A DNA stretch of 64,000 nucleotides, taken from positions 1 to 64,000 of the forward strand of contig NZ_JAUYNT010000017.1 of assembly GCF_030698175.1 (NCBI RefSeq), in the 5' to 3' direction. Below the pieces are notes generated by a model. That model searched no databases. It saw nothing but the letters and a program-made list of their open reading frames with translations, and had not been told where the DNA came from. Positions 9,135 to 17,351 of this stretch are shown here, piece by piece (the stretch's first letter is position 1; the number at the start of each line of letters is the position of its first letter). The DNA is from Pseudomonas sp. (GTDB lineage: Bacteria; Pseudomonadota; Gammaproteobacteria; Pseudomonadales; Pseudomonadaceae). Made by a program: the position numbers and the translations under genes.

Positions 9135-10063
9135 CTGGCCTGCAGGTGCTCCAACCCGGTCCTTTAAGCCTGCTGCAAGACGGCGGGCGCTTTGGCTGGC
9201 AGCACCTTGGGGTGTCGCCGGCCGGGCCACTGGATCTGTCGGCGGCGGCCTGGGCCAATCACTTGCTCGGCAACCACTGGGGCAGCCCGTTACTGGAAGT
9301 GGCCCTGGGCGGCCTGACGCTGCGCAGCCAAGTGGATACCTGGGTGGCGGTGTGCGGGGCGGATCTGCCGATCAGTGTCGATGGCCTGCCGCGCCCGAAC
9401 TGGTCGCGGTTTGCCCTGCATGCCGGCCAGCAACTGCACCTGGGGTTTGCCCGCAGCGGCCAGCGCGCGTATCTGGCGGTGGCCGGTGGTTTTACTGCGC
9501 CGCCGCAACTGGGCAGTGTTGCCACCCAGCAGCGCGAGGGCATTGGCGGCCTGCATGGCGATGGTCGGGCGTTGCAAACCGGCGACCTGCTGCGCTGTGC
9601 CAGTGCGGCGTTGGCCTGTGTGGCCAGTGTGCCGTGGCGCTATATCCCCGACTATCAACAGTTAGCGTTGTTGCGGGTGATTACCGGCGGCGATGCCCTG
9701 AGCTTTAACGAGGATCAACTGCAAAGTTTTTTTGCCCAACACTGGAGCCTCAGCCCGCAGTCCAACCGCATGGGCGCACGTCTGTGCGGGACGCCGCTGC
9801 TTGCACCGGCATTGCTGCCGGCGCGGCAATGGTCGCAAGGGGTCAGTAGCGGGGCGATTCAAGTGCCCGGCGACGGCCAGCCGATCATTCTGATGGCCGA
9901 CCGGCAAAGCATGGGTGGTTACCCGCTGCTGGGCTGGTTGCACCCGCTGGATCTCGGCCGTTTGGCGCAAGTGCCGGCCCACCATGAAGTCGGCTTTACC
10001 GCCATCAGCCTGAGCGATGCCCAGGCGGAGTTGCGCTGCTTTTATCGGTTTTTTCGCGGTTGA
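9131..10063 (+). CDS. pxpC: 5-oxoprolinase subunit C (KipA/allophanate-hydrolase subunit 2 family)
   Basis: A 310-residue AHS2-fold subunit that completes PxpABC. It shows the LQVLQPGPLSLLQDGGRFG start, GVSPAGPLD, NPLL-like NHLLGN, LEVALGG, the AYLAVAGGF strand and the C-terminal SSGAIQVPGDGQPIILMADRQ with GGYPLLG. I take the GTG at 9131, which overlaps the pxpB stop as GTGA; an ATG at 9053 in the same frame would run deep into pxpB with no homology. The GTAGGG-type palindrome in the gap to dppF probably ends both transcripts. Confidence 0.92.
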   Translation: MTGLQVLQPGPLSLLQDGGRFGWQHLGVSPAGPLDLSAAAWANHLLGNHWGSPLLEVALGGLTLRSQVDTWVAVCGADLPISVDGLPRPNWSRFALHAGQQLHLGFARSGQRAYLAVAGGFTAPPQLGSVATQQREGIGGLHGDGRALQTGDLLRCASAALACVASVPWRYIPDYQQLALLRVITGGDALSFNEDQLQSFFAQHWSLSPQSNRMGARLCGTPLLAPALLPARQWSQGVSSGAIQVPGDGQPIILMADRQSMGGYPLLGWLHPLDLGRLAQVPAHHEVGFTAISLSDAQAELRCFYRFFRG

Positions 10064-10076
10064 GCCGCCGAAACCT

Positions 10077-10149
10077 ATGGTGGGTTACGGCGCGCACCGC
10101 CCTCCAGCATGGCCAAACTAACGCGGACTGCGCGCCTAACCCACCCTAC
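10077..10149. repeat. REP-like palindrome in the convergent pxpC/dppF gap
   Basis: Left arm GGTGGGTTA-CGGCGCGC (about 10079-10095) pairs with right arm GCGCGCC-TAACCCACC (about 10130-10145), ending in CCCTAC. It shares the GTAGGGTGGGTTA core with the repeats at 7552, 60097 and 62130. In this gap between convergent genes it can act as a two-way terminator. Confidence 0.7.
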
Positions 10150-10153
10150 TGGG

Positions 10154-11125
10154 TTAGCCATTAATCTGCTCAGCATGGTGGCAGGCTACTTGCCGTGCTT
10201 CGAGCAGGCGCAACACCGGTGTTTGCTGACTGCAGAGCGGCGTTGCATGCCGGCAACGCTGGTGAAAGGCGCAGCCGGTGGGCGGGTGGAGCGGGTTGGG
10301 GAGCTCGCCGTGCAGCTGGATTTTTGGCTTGCTGGGGTCTGGGTGGATGCTCGGGGTGGCCGACAGCAGTGCTTGGGTATAGGGGTGCAGGGGGCGGCTG
10401 TAAATCAACTCTTTCGGGCCCATTTCCACCGGCTCGCCGAGGTACATCACCAGCACCTGATCGGCCACATGGCGCACCACTGCGAGGTTGTGGGAGATAA
10501 ACACATAGGCGGTATTGAACTCGGCCTGCAGGTCCATAAACAGGTTGAGCACCTGGGCCTGGATCGACACATCCAACGCCGAGGTTGGTTCATCGGCCAC
10601 CAGTACCTTGGGTTGCAGCATCATCGCCCGTGCCAGGGCGATGCGTTGGCGCTGACCACCGGAGAACATGTGCGGGTAGCGCTGGTAATGTTCGGGGCGC
10701 AGGCCGACCTGCTGCATCATCAGCTGGACTTTCTCGCGGCGCTCGGCAGCAGACAGCTTAGTGTTGATCAGCAGTGGTTCAGCGAGTTGGTCGCCGATCT
10801 TCTGCCGTGGATTCAGCGAGGCGTAGGGGCTTTGGAACACCATCTGCACGTCTTTGCGCAGTTGCTTGCGTTCAGCCTTGTTGGCGCCGCTGACTTCCTG
10901 TCCGGCGATTTTCAGCGAGCCGGAGGAGGGCTCTTCGATCAATGTCAGGGCGCGGGCCAGGGTTGATTTGCCGCAGCCGGATTCGCCGACGACAGCGAGG
11001 GTCTTGCCGGCTTCCAGTTCGAACGATACGCCGTTGAGGGCGCGAACCAGGGCGGTGCCTTTGAACAGGCCACGGGAGACTTCGTAGTGACGGGTAAGGT
11101 CGCGGGCGGTGAGAACGACGCTCAT
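10154..11125 (-). CDS. dppF: Dipeptide ABC transporter ATP-binding protein DppF
   Basis: Second ATPase of the dipeptide importer, bound to the cytoplasmic face of DppBC. The 323-residue protein carries Walker A GESGCGKST (about 47-55), signature FSGGQRQR, Walker B VLVADEPTSALD and the C-terminal oligopeptide-type extension with a cysteine cluster (GCAFHQRCRHATPLC), which in this family can bind an iron-sulfur cluster. Its ATG shares one base with the dppD stop (TAATG), so translation is coupled. It ends the leftward cluster; the REP-like palindrome beyond it is the likely terminator. Confidence 0.92.
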   Translation of the reverse strand: MSVVLTARDLTRHYEVSRGLFKGTALVRALNGVSFELEAGKTLAVVGESGCGKSTLARALTLIEEPSSGSLKIAGQEVSGANKAERKQLRKDVQMVFQSPYASLNPRQKIGDQLAEPLLINTKLSAAERREKVQLMMQQVGLRPEHYQRYPHMFSGGQRQRIALARAMMLQPKVLVADEPTSALDVSIQAQVLNLFMDLQAEFNTAYVFISHNLAVVRHVADQVLVMYLGEPVEMGPKELIYSRPLHPYTQALLSATPSIHPDPSKPKIQLHGELPNPLHPPTGCAFHQRCRHATPLCSQQTPVLRLLEARQVACHHAEQING

Positions 11126-12093
11126 TACGCCACCTCCTGATTCAAGGGGTAGAAGCAGCGGGTGAGGCTGTTGGCTTTAGGGTCGAGCCCCGGACGTTGC
11201 TGGCGGCAGTTGTCTTGCACATAGGGGCAGCGCGGCGACAACAGGCAACCTTGCGGACGGTCATAGCGACCGGGAACTATGCCCGGCAATGTCGTCAGAC
11301 GTGCTGAACCCAGGCTGTGTTCCGGGATGGCCTTGAGCAGTGCTTCGCTGTACGGGTGCGCCGGAATGTCGAACAGCTGGGGAACCTGACCGACCTCTAC
11401 CGCTTGGCCGGCGTACATCACGCAGACGCGCTGGGCGGTTTCGGCCACCACGGCCAGGTCGTGGGTGATCAGCACCATGCCCATGTCGCGCTCTTGTTGC
11501 AGGTTGAGCAGCAGCTGCATGATCTGCGCCTGAATCGTCACGTCCAGGGCGGTGGTCGGTTCGTCGGCGATCAGCAGTTTCGGCTCGCCGGCAATCGCCA
11601 TGGCAATCGCCACGCGCTGGCTCATACCGCCAGACAATTGATGCGGGTAAGCATTCATACGGCTTTCGGCGCCGGGGATTTCGACTTTTTCCAGCAGTTC
11701 AATGGCGCGCTTGCGGGCTTGCTTGCTGGACATCTTCAAATGCAGGCGCAGCACTTCTTCGATCTGAAAACCCACGGTGTAGCTCGGGTTCAGCGCGGTC
11801 ATTGGGTCCTGGAACACCATGGCCAGGTCTTTGCCGACAATGCGTCGGCGCTGGCGGGCGCTGAGCTTGAGCATGTCTTTGCCGTCGAAGACCAGGGAGG
11901 CGGCGGTGACGATGCCGGGGTGCTCGATCAGCCCCATCAGCGCCATCATGGTCACGGACTTGCCGGAACCCGATTCGCCCACGATGGCCAGCACTTCGCC
12001 CTTATCCACGGACAGGTCGAGGCCGTCGACCACCGGGATGGCATTGGCGTCGCCGAAGCGAACGTTGAGATTCTTGATTTCTAACAGTGACAT
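11125..12093 (-). CDS. dppD: Dipeptide ABC transporter ATP-binding protein DppD
   Basis: First ATPase of the importer: 322 residues, with Walker A GESGSGKS (39-46), signature LSGGMSQR, Walker [13 protein letters not shown], switch histidine LITHDL and a C-terminal cysteine cluster ([15 protein letters not shown]). I start at the ATG at 12093, preceded by GAGGAGAT at good spacing; the longer frame to 12138 overlaps dppC and has no family match. It pairs with DppF as a heterodimer driving transport through DppBC. Confidence 0.92.
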   Translation of the reverse strand: MSLLEIKNLNVRFGDANAIPVVDGLDLSVDKGEVLAIVGESGSGKSVTMMALMGLIEHPGIVTAASLVFDGKDMLKLSARQRRRIVGKDLAMVFQDPMTALNPSYTVGFQIEEVLRLHLKMSSKQARKRAIELLEKVEIPGAESRMNAYPHQLSGGMSQRVAIAMAIAGEPKLLIADEPTTALDVTIQAQIMQLLLNLQQERDMGMVLITHDLAVVAETAQRVCVMYAGQAVEVGQVPQLFDIPAHPYSEALLKAIPEHSLGSARLTTLPGIVPGRYDRPQGCLLSPRCPYVQDNCRQQRPGLDPKANSLTRCFYPLNQEVA

Positions 12094-12103
12094 TTGAATC
12101 TCC

Positions 12104-13015
12104 TCAGGCGGCGTTCTTGAGTTTCGGGTCCAGCGCATCGCGCAGGCCGTCGCCCATCAAGTTGATTGCCAGCACGCTGAGCAAAATGGTCAAACCAGGC
12201 AGGCTCACCACCCACCAGGCGCGTTCGATGTAGTCGCGAGCCGAAGCCAGCATGGTGCCCCACTCAGGGGTTGGCGGTTGTACGCCAAGGCCGAGGAAGC
12301 CCAGTGCCGCAGCATCGAGAATCGCCGCGGAGAAGCTCAAGGTCGCCTGAACGATTAGCGGTGCCATGCAGTTGGGCAATACGGTGATGAACATCAGGCG
12401 TGGCAGGCCGGCACCGGCCAGGCGTGCAGCCGTCACGTAGTCGCGGTTCAGTTCGCCCATCACCGCAGCGCGGGTCAGACGAACGTAGGCCGGGAGGGAC
12501 ACCACCGCGATGGCAATCACGGTATTGATCAGGCCAGGGCCGAGGATGGCGACAATCGCCACCGCCAGCAGCAACGATGGCAGGGCCAGCATGATGTCCA
12601 TCAAACGCATGATGGTCGGGCCAAGCAGGCGCGGGAAGAACCCGGCGAACAGACCCAGCATGATCCCCGGGATCAGCGACATGACCACTGATGACAGGCC
12701 GATCAGCAGCGACAGACGAGAACCCTGGATCAGACGCGACAGCAGGTCGCGACCGAGTTCGTCGGTGCCGAGCAGAAACTGCAGCTGCCCACCTTCCAGC
12801 CAGGCGGGCGGCGTCAGCAGGAAATCGCGGTATTGCTCGCTCGGGTCATGTGGCGCGACCCACGGGGCGAACAGCGCGCAGAAAACCACCAGGGTCATGA
12901 ACAGCAGGCCGGCGACGGCGCCCTTGTTCTTGGCGAAGGCTTGCCAGAACTCTTTGTACGGGGACGGATACAGCAGGCTTTGATCGACTGCTACGCAGGA
13001 TGTTGGAGTACTCAT
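12104..13015 (-). CDS. dppC: Dipeptide ABC transporter permease DppC
   Basis: Inner-membrane permease half, 303 residues. A cytoplasmic N-terminal arm ([22 protein letters not shown]) is followed by about six membrane segments. The DppC family motifs [27 protein letters not shown] and the EAA-type loop [21 protein letters not shown], which contacts the ATPases, are visible. Two starts are possible: ATG at 13015 (used) or ATG at 13063, which would overlap the dppB stop by about 38 bases. The shorter form matches the family N-terminus better; neither has a strong ribosome binding site. Confidence 0.9.
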   Translation of the reverse strand: MSTPTSCVAVDQSLLYPSPYKEFWQAFAKNKGAVAGLLFMTLVVFCALFAPWVAPHDPSEQYRDFLLTPPAWLEGGQLQFLLGTDELGRDLLSRLIQGSRLSLLIGLSSVVMSLIPGIMLGLFAGFFPRLLGPTIMRLMDIMLALPSLLLAVAIVAILGPGLINTVIAIAVVSLPAYVRLTRAAVMGELNRDYVTAARLAGAGLPRLMFITVLPNCMAPLIVQATLSFSAAILDAAALGFLGLGVQPPTPEWGTMLASARDYIERAWWVVSLPGLTILLSVLAINLMGDGLRDALDPKLKNAA

Positions 13016-13025
13016 TCGTAGGGTC

Positions 13026-14036
13026 TCAGCGCTGGTGACGGATGCGTGGGTTTGCGAAGCCATAAAGAATATCCACTACAAAATTGACCAGAATCACCAG
13101 GCAGGCGATTAGCAATATGCCGTTTTGCACCACTGGGTAGTCCCGGGCGCCAATGGCTTCGATCAGCCATTTACCGATGCCGGGCCAGGAGAAGATGGTT
13201 TCGGTCAGCACCGCACCGGCCAGCAGGGTGCCGACTTGCAGACCGACCACGGTCAGTACCGGAATCAGCGCGTTACGCAGGCCATGGACGAACACCACGC
13301 GCGCCGGCGACAGACCCTTGGCCCGGGCGGTGCGGATGTAGTCTTCACGCAGCACTTCGAGCATCGAAGAACGGGTCATCCGGGCGATCACCGCCAGCGG
13401 GATGGTGCCGAGCACGATGGCCGGAAGAATCAGGTGATGCAGGGCGTCGAAGAAGGCCCCGGTGTCATCGGCCAGCAGGGTATCGATCAGCATGAAGCCA
13501 GTGCGCGGCTCGATGTCGTAGAGCAGGTCGATTCGCCCGGACACCGGGGTCCAGCCCAGGTTCACCGAGAAGAACATGATCAGGATCAGGCCCCACCAGA
13601 AGATCGGCATCGAATACCCCGCCAGGGAGATGCCCATCACCCCGTGGTCGAACAGAGATCCTCGCTTGAGTGCGGCGATCACTCCGGCCAGCAGCCCGAG
13701 GATACCGGCGAACAACAGAGCGGCCATGGACAGTTCCAGGGTCGCGGGGAATAGAGAGCTGAACTCGCTCCAGACGCTTTCACGGGTACGCAGGGATTCG
13801 CCAAGATCGCCCTGGGCCAACTTGCCGATGTAGTCCAGGTATTGGGCATACAGCGGTTTGTTCAGGCCAAGGCGTTCCATTGCCTGGGCGTGCATTTCGG
13901 GGTCGACCCGACGTTCGCCCATCATCACTTCCACGGGGTCGCCAGGGATCATGCGAATCAACGCAAACGTCAGCAAGGTGATGCCGAAGAATGTTGGGAT
14001 CAATAACCCCAGTCGGCGGGCAATAAAACTAAACAT
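13026..14036 (-). CDS. dppB: Dipeptide ABC transporter permease DppB
   Basis: Inner-membrane permease half, 336 residues with six predicted membrane segments. The start FIARRLGLLIPTFFGITLL is typical of DppB. The PGDPVEVMMGER loop and the EAA-type motif AKGLSPARVVFVHGLRNALIP are present. It lies downstream of a binding-protein gene and a stem-loop, and upstream of dppC, which is the usual order. Confidence 0.93.
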   Translation of the reverse strand: MFSFIARRLGLLIPTFFGITLLTFALIRMIPGDPVEVMMGERRVDPEMHAQAMERLGLNKPLYAQYLDYIGKLAQGDLGESLRTRESVWSEFSSLFPATLELSMAALLFAGILGLLAGVIAALKRGSLFDHGVMGISLAGYSMPIFWWGLILIMFFSVNLGWTPVSGRIDLLYDIEPRTGFMLIDTLLADDTGAFFDALHHLILPAIVLGTIPLAVIARMTRSSMLEVLREDYIRTARAKGLSPARVVFVHGLRNALIPVLTVVGLQVGTLLAGAVLTETIFSWPGIGKWLIEAIGARDYPVVQNGILLIACLVILVNFVVDILYGFANPRIRHQR

Positions 14037-14071
14037 CGTGTGGTGTACCTCATCAGCCGGTTAGGCAGGTT

Positions 14072-14097
14072 CGGCACCGCCCTGGTGGGCGGTGCCG
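14072..14097 (-). terminator. Intercistronic stem-loop between the third DppA gene and dppB
   Basis: A perfect 11-bp GC-rich stem (CGGCACCGCCC and complement) with a 4-base loop lies 11 bases past the binding-protein stop. There is no T-run, so partial termination or 3'-end protection is more likely than a full stop. Confidence 0.75.
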
Positions 14098-14108
14098 GGC
14101 TTCTCTTA

Positions 14109-15704
14109 TTACTTCACCTGGGTGGTGGCGAAGTTATTTGTAGATAGAGGGCTTTGGGTAAAACCCTCGACGTTTTTGCGCATGGCGGTGAACATTTTCG
14201 GGTAAGCCATGGCAATCCATGGTTGGTCCTTGGCGAAAACGTCGAGTGCTTGTTTATAGAGTTCCGCGCGCTGGGTCGGTTCAGCATCGGCGCGGGCTTT
14301 CTCGATCAAGTCCTGAAACGCTTTGTTGCACCAGCGAGCGTAGTTCTCGCCGTTTTTCGCTGCATCGCAACTTAGGTTTGGTGTGAGGAAGTTATCCGGG
14401 TCGCCGTTATCGCCAGCCCAACCGGCGGACACCATGTCGTGCTCGCCGGCTTTGGCGCGCTTGAGCATCTCGCCCCATTCCATGACCTTGATGTTGACCT
14501 TCAGGCCAATCTGCGCCAAATCCGCTTGCATACGCTGGGCGCCAAGCATCGGGTTAGGGTTGGTCGGGCCACCGCCGTTACGGGTGAACAGGGTGAGCTC
14601 GGTGCCTTCCGGTACGCCGGCTTCTTTGAGCAGGGCGCGGGCTTTGTCCAGGTCACGCGGTGGGTTTTTCAGTTTGTCGCTGAAACCCAGCAGCGTTGGC
14701 GGGTACGGGCCGGTGGCATCGACTGCGTTGCCTTTGCCGTACAGGGATTCGTTGTAGCCTTTCTTGTCGAACGCGATGTTGATCGCGTGACGCACCCGCG
14801 CGTCGCTCATGTACTTGTGGGTGGTGTTCAAGGCGGTGTAGCTGGTGATCATCGCCGCCAGTTCCGCAACCTTCAGGTTCGGGTCGGCCTTCAGGCTCGG
14901 CACGTCATCCGGTTTCGGATACAGCGCGATCTGGCACTCGTTGGCCTTGAGCTTTTGCAGGCGCACGTTGTTGTCGGTGGTGATCGCCAGGATCAGCGGA
15001 TCAGCCGGCGGCTTGCCACGGTAATACTCCGGGTTGGCCTTGAAGCGCACTTGGGCGTCCTTGGCGTAGCGGGTGAAGATGAACGGCCCGGTGCCGATTG
15101 GCTTGCTGTTTAGCTCATCGGTCTGGCCGGACTTGAGCAACTGGTCGGCGTATTCGGCGGAATGGATCGAGGCAAACGCCATGCCCAGGTCGGCCAGGAA
15201 CGGTGCTTCAGGACGGGTCAGGGTGAAGACCACGGTGTGGTCGTCGGTCTTCTCTACGCTCTTGAGCAGTTCCTTGAAACCCATGCTTTCAAAGTACGGG
15301 TAGCCCACGTTGGACTTGTTATGCCAAGGGTGATTCGGCTCCAGCTGGCGCTGGAAGCTCCAAAGCACGTCGTCGGCATTCAGGTTGCGCGTGGGTTTGA
15401 AGTAATCGGTGGTGTGGAACCTGATGTCATCACGCAGGTGGACGGTGTAGGTCAGGCCGTCCTCACTGATGTCCCAGGACTTGGCGAGTGCCGGCTGGAT
15501 TTCGGTGGTACCAGGCTTGAAGTCCACCAGGCGGTTGAACATGGTTTCAGCGGCGGCGTCAGCGGTAACGGCGGTGGTGTGCAGGACCGGGTCGAAACCC
15601 TCCGGGCTGGCTTCGGTGCAAACCACCAGGGGTTTGGCTGAAACGCCGATCGCAACGCTCAACAGCGCAGCGGCCACGGCGGCTTGTAAGGGGAGCATTT
15701 GCAT
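14109..15704 (-). CDS. Periplasmic dipeptide-binding protein, DppA family (third paralogue, DppA4-like position)
   Basis: An SBP family 5 peptide-binding protein of 531 residues. The signal peptide ends near GVSA (about 23), followed by LVVCTEASPEGFDPVLHTT, which matches the CSEGSPAGFD start of its two paralogues upstream. Conserved SBP_5 segments include YTVHLRDDIRFH, DVLWSFQRQL and GWAGDNGDPDNFL. The start used is the ATG at 15704 after GAGGG; the longer frame to 15737 has no signal-peptide sense. Its place between the porin and dppB corresponds to PA4502 (dppA4) in P. aeruginosa. Of the three paralogues this is the most divergent, so it probably has a different peptide preference. Confidence 0.9.
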   Translation of the reverse strand: MQMLPLQAAVAAALLSVAIGVSAKPLVVCTEASPEGFDPVLHTTAVTADAAAETMFNRLVDFKPGTTEIQPALAKSWDISEDGLTYTVHLRDDIRFHTTDYFKPTRNLNADDVLWSFQRQLEPNHPWHNKSNVGYPYFESMGFKELLKSVEKTDDHTVVFTLTRPEAPFLADLGMAFASIHSAEYADQLLKSGQTDELNSKPIGTGPFIFTRYAKDAQVRFKANPEYYRGKPPADPLILAITTDNNVRLQKLKANECQIALYPKPDDVPSLKADPNLKVAELAAMITSYTALNTTHKYMSDARVRHAINIAFDKKGYNESLYGKGNAVDATGPYPPTLLGFSDKLKNPPRDLDKARALLKEAGVPEGTELTLFTRNGGGPTNPNPMLGAQRMQADLAQIGLKVNIKVMEWGEMLKRAKAGEHDMVSAGWAGDNGDPDNFLTPNLSCDAAKNGENYARWCNKAFQDLIEKARADAEPTQRAELYKQALDVFAKDQPWIAMAYPKMFTAMRKNVEGFTQSPLSTNNFATTQVK

Positions 15705-15739
15705 AAGGAACCCTCTGCAATCGATTGAACCAGACAAGC

Positions 15740-15774
15740 GTGAACGGCGGGTTCGACTTGAGCTCGCCGTTCAC
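15740..15774 (-). terminator. Intercistronic stem-loop between opdP and the third DppA gene
   Basis: 10-bp perfect arms GTGAACGGCG/CGCCGTTCAC with a 15-base loop lie just after the opdP stop. No T-run. It matches the pattern seen after each binding-protein gene in the cluster. Confidence 0.7.
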
Positions 15775-15784
15775 CGGGGGTTAA

Positions 15785-17182
15785 TTAAAGAATGTTGAAC
15801 GGGACGGTGGTAACCAGACGGAATTCTTTGATGCTGCCGTCGGATTGGAACTCGCTGCCGCGGTGCTCAACGTAGGTGGCACGCACAGTGGCGGCTTTAA
15901 GTGGGCCGTTCTGAATCTCGTAGGCGCTGCCAACGCCGTATTCCTGGTGCTTCTCGTCGTCCTGAGACTGGATGCCGTCGTAGCCTTTGCCGACCACGCC
16001 GCGGTTGCCGGTGTAGTGGGTACCGTCGATGCCCCAACCGCGCGCCGAGTAGATGTTGAACTTCAGGCCCGGTACGCCGTATTCAGCCATGTTGATGCCG
16101 TAGGCAACCTGGAAGGATTTTTCGTTCGGGCCGTTGAAGTCGGACGTCAGGGAGTTGGCCAGGTAGATACCGTTGGTTTCGTGCAGGTAGTCGAAGTACT
16201 CGTTACCGTTTACGGCCTGGTAGCCGAAGGTCAGGCTGTGGGCTTGGTGGGTCAGCCCCATGGACAGGGACCAGGTATCGTTGTCGATATCCCCCATCAG
16301 CTGTTTGCCTTCATCGACGGTTTTGTAATAGTTGAAGCCAGTGGTCAGGGCCAGTTGCTGGCTGTCACCCAGTTCGTGGGTGGCACCGAAGTAGTACTGG
16401 TTCCAGAAGTCCTTCACGTTGGCGCCGAAGACGCTGGTCTTCAGACTCTTGAACGGCTGGTAGTTGCTGCCCAGGGTGTAGACCTTGTCGGTTTCCACGC
16501 CGTTGCTGCTGTACTCGGAGCGAAATTTCGACAGGCTCTGTTCGGTACGTGGCGAAACGCGGTCGAACACGCCGCCCTGGAACGACAGGTTGTTGAGTTC
16601 TTCGCTGTTGAAACTCACACCTTCAAAGCTAGACGGCAGGGCGCGGTTGCCGATGGTGTCGATGATGGGGCTGCTGAAGTTCTGGCGCCCGGCGATAAAA
16701 GTGGTATTGGAAACACGCAACTGCACGTTGGCCAGGCCCAATTTGCTCCACTGGTCTACGGCATTGCCGTCTGAGTCAGCCAGGGTACGGTTGGAACCGC
16801 CCTTGATGTCGCGCTTGCTGCGGTCCAGGACCAGGGCGTTGTAGAGCGCAACTTCGGTCTTGACGCCTACGGTGCCTTGAGTGAAACCCGAGCTGGCGTT
16901 GAGGATGGTGCCCTGTAGCCAGTTCGTGCGATTACGGTCGGTACGGGTTTCACCATGCTTCTGATAGGCGAAGGTGCCCCCGCGGTATTTGCTTTCGTGG
17001 GCGTACCAGTTGCGCGTGCTGCCGCCCAGGCTGAAGTCTTCGATAAAGCCTTTGGCCTCGCTTTGGGCGCTGGCACCGGCCAATGTGGTTGGGACGAAAT
17101 CCTGGCTGACGGGTTCAGCGTAGGCGGTGGCGGTAATGCTGCTGACGGCTAGCGCCAAGAGTGCTGTGCTGCTCAGTTTCAT
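15785..17182 (-). CDS. opdP: Outer-membrane porin of the OprD family (OpdP-like)
   Basis: A 465-residue OprD-type channel for small peptides or amino acids across the outer membrane. It has a 22-residue signal peptide ending ATAYA and the family sequence GFIEDFSLGGSTRNWYAHESK near the mature N-terminus. Beta-strand segments include TNWLQGTILNASSGFTQGTVGVK, and it ends in FNIL with an aromatic-rich last strand. Its location among the dpp genes corresponds to OpdP (PA4501), which takes up glycine-glutamate type dipeptides. It has its own 5' gap of about 170 bases with a LacI-type palindrome (17264-17275), so it may be regulated separately from the upstream binding-protein gene. Confidence 0.9.
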   Translation of the reverse strand: MKLSSTALLALAVSSITATAYAEPVSQDFVPTTLAGASAQSEAKGFIEDFSLGGSTRNWYAHESKYRGGTFAYQKHGETRTDRNRTNWLQGTILNASSGFTQGTVGVKTEVALYNALVLDRSKRDIKGGSNRTLADSDGNAVDQWSKLGLANVQLRVSNTTFIAGRQNFSSPIIDTIGNRALPSSFEGVSFNSEELNNLSFQGGVFDRVSPRTEQSLSKFRSEYSSNGVETDKVYTLGSNYQPFKSLKTSVFGANVKDFWNQYYFGATHELGDSQQLALTTGFNYYKTVDEGKQLMGDIDNDTWSLSMGLTHQAHSLTFGYQAVNGNEYFDYLHETNGIYLANSLTSDFNGPNEKSFQVAYGINMAEYGVPGLKFNIYSARGWGIDGTHYTGNRGVVGKGYDGIQSQDDEKHQEYGVGSAYEIQNGPLKAATVRATYVEHRGSEFQSDGSIKEFRLVTTVPFNIL

Positions 17183-17263
17183 CAGTGATACTCCTTCCTT
17201 TTTTTATAATGCCGGTCATTTTTGGTGATCCGGCTGTTTGGTTTAGAGTTCATTCAAGGCTTC

Positions 17264-17275
17264 GCAAACGTTTGC
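17264..17275. promoter_or_regulatory. LacI/GalR-type operator palindrome upstream of opdP
   Basis: GCAAACGTTTGC is a perfect 12-bp palindrome with the central CG and flanking AAA/TTT typical of LacI-family operators (PurR-like). It lies about 82 bases upstream of the opdP start. No LacI-family gene is present in the window, so the regulator would act from elsewhere. Confidence 0.5.
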
Positions 17276-17313
17276 ACTTGGCGTGTTCGCCAAATTCAGG
17301 CAACACCTTTGCG

Positions 17314-17334
17314 TGAGGGCGAAAATCGCCCTCA
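17314..17334 (-). terminator. Intercistronic stem-loop after the second DppA gene
   Basis: A perfect 9-bp stem TGAGGGCGA/TCGCCCTCA with a 3-base AAA loop begins 18 bases beyond the stop of the 17352-18953 gene on the minus strand. The sequence after it is not T-rich. Confidence 0.7.
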
Positions 17335-17351
17335 GGGTTCTGGTTAATCAG

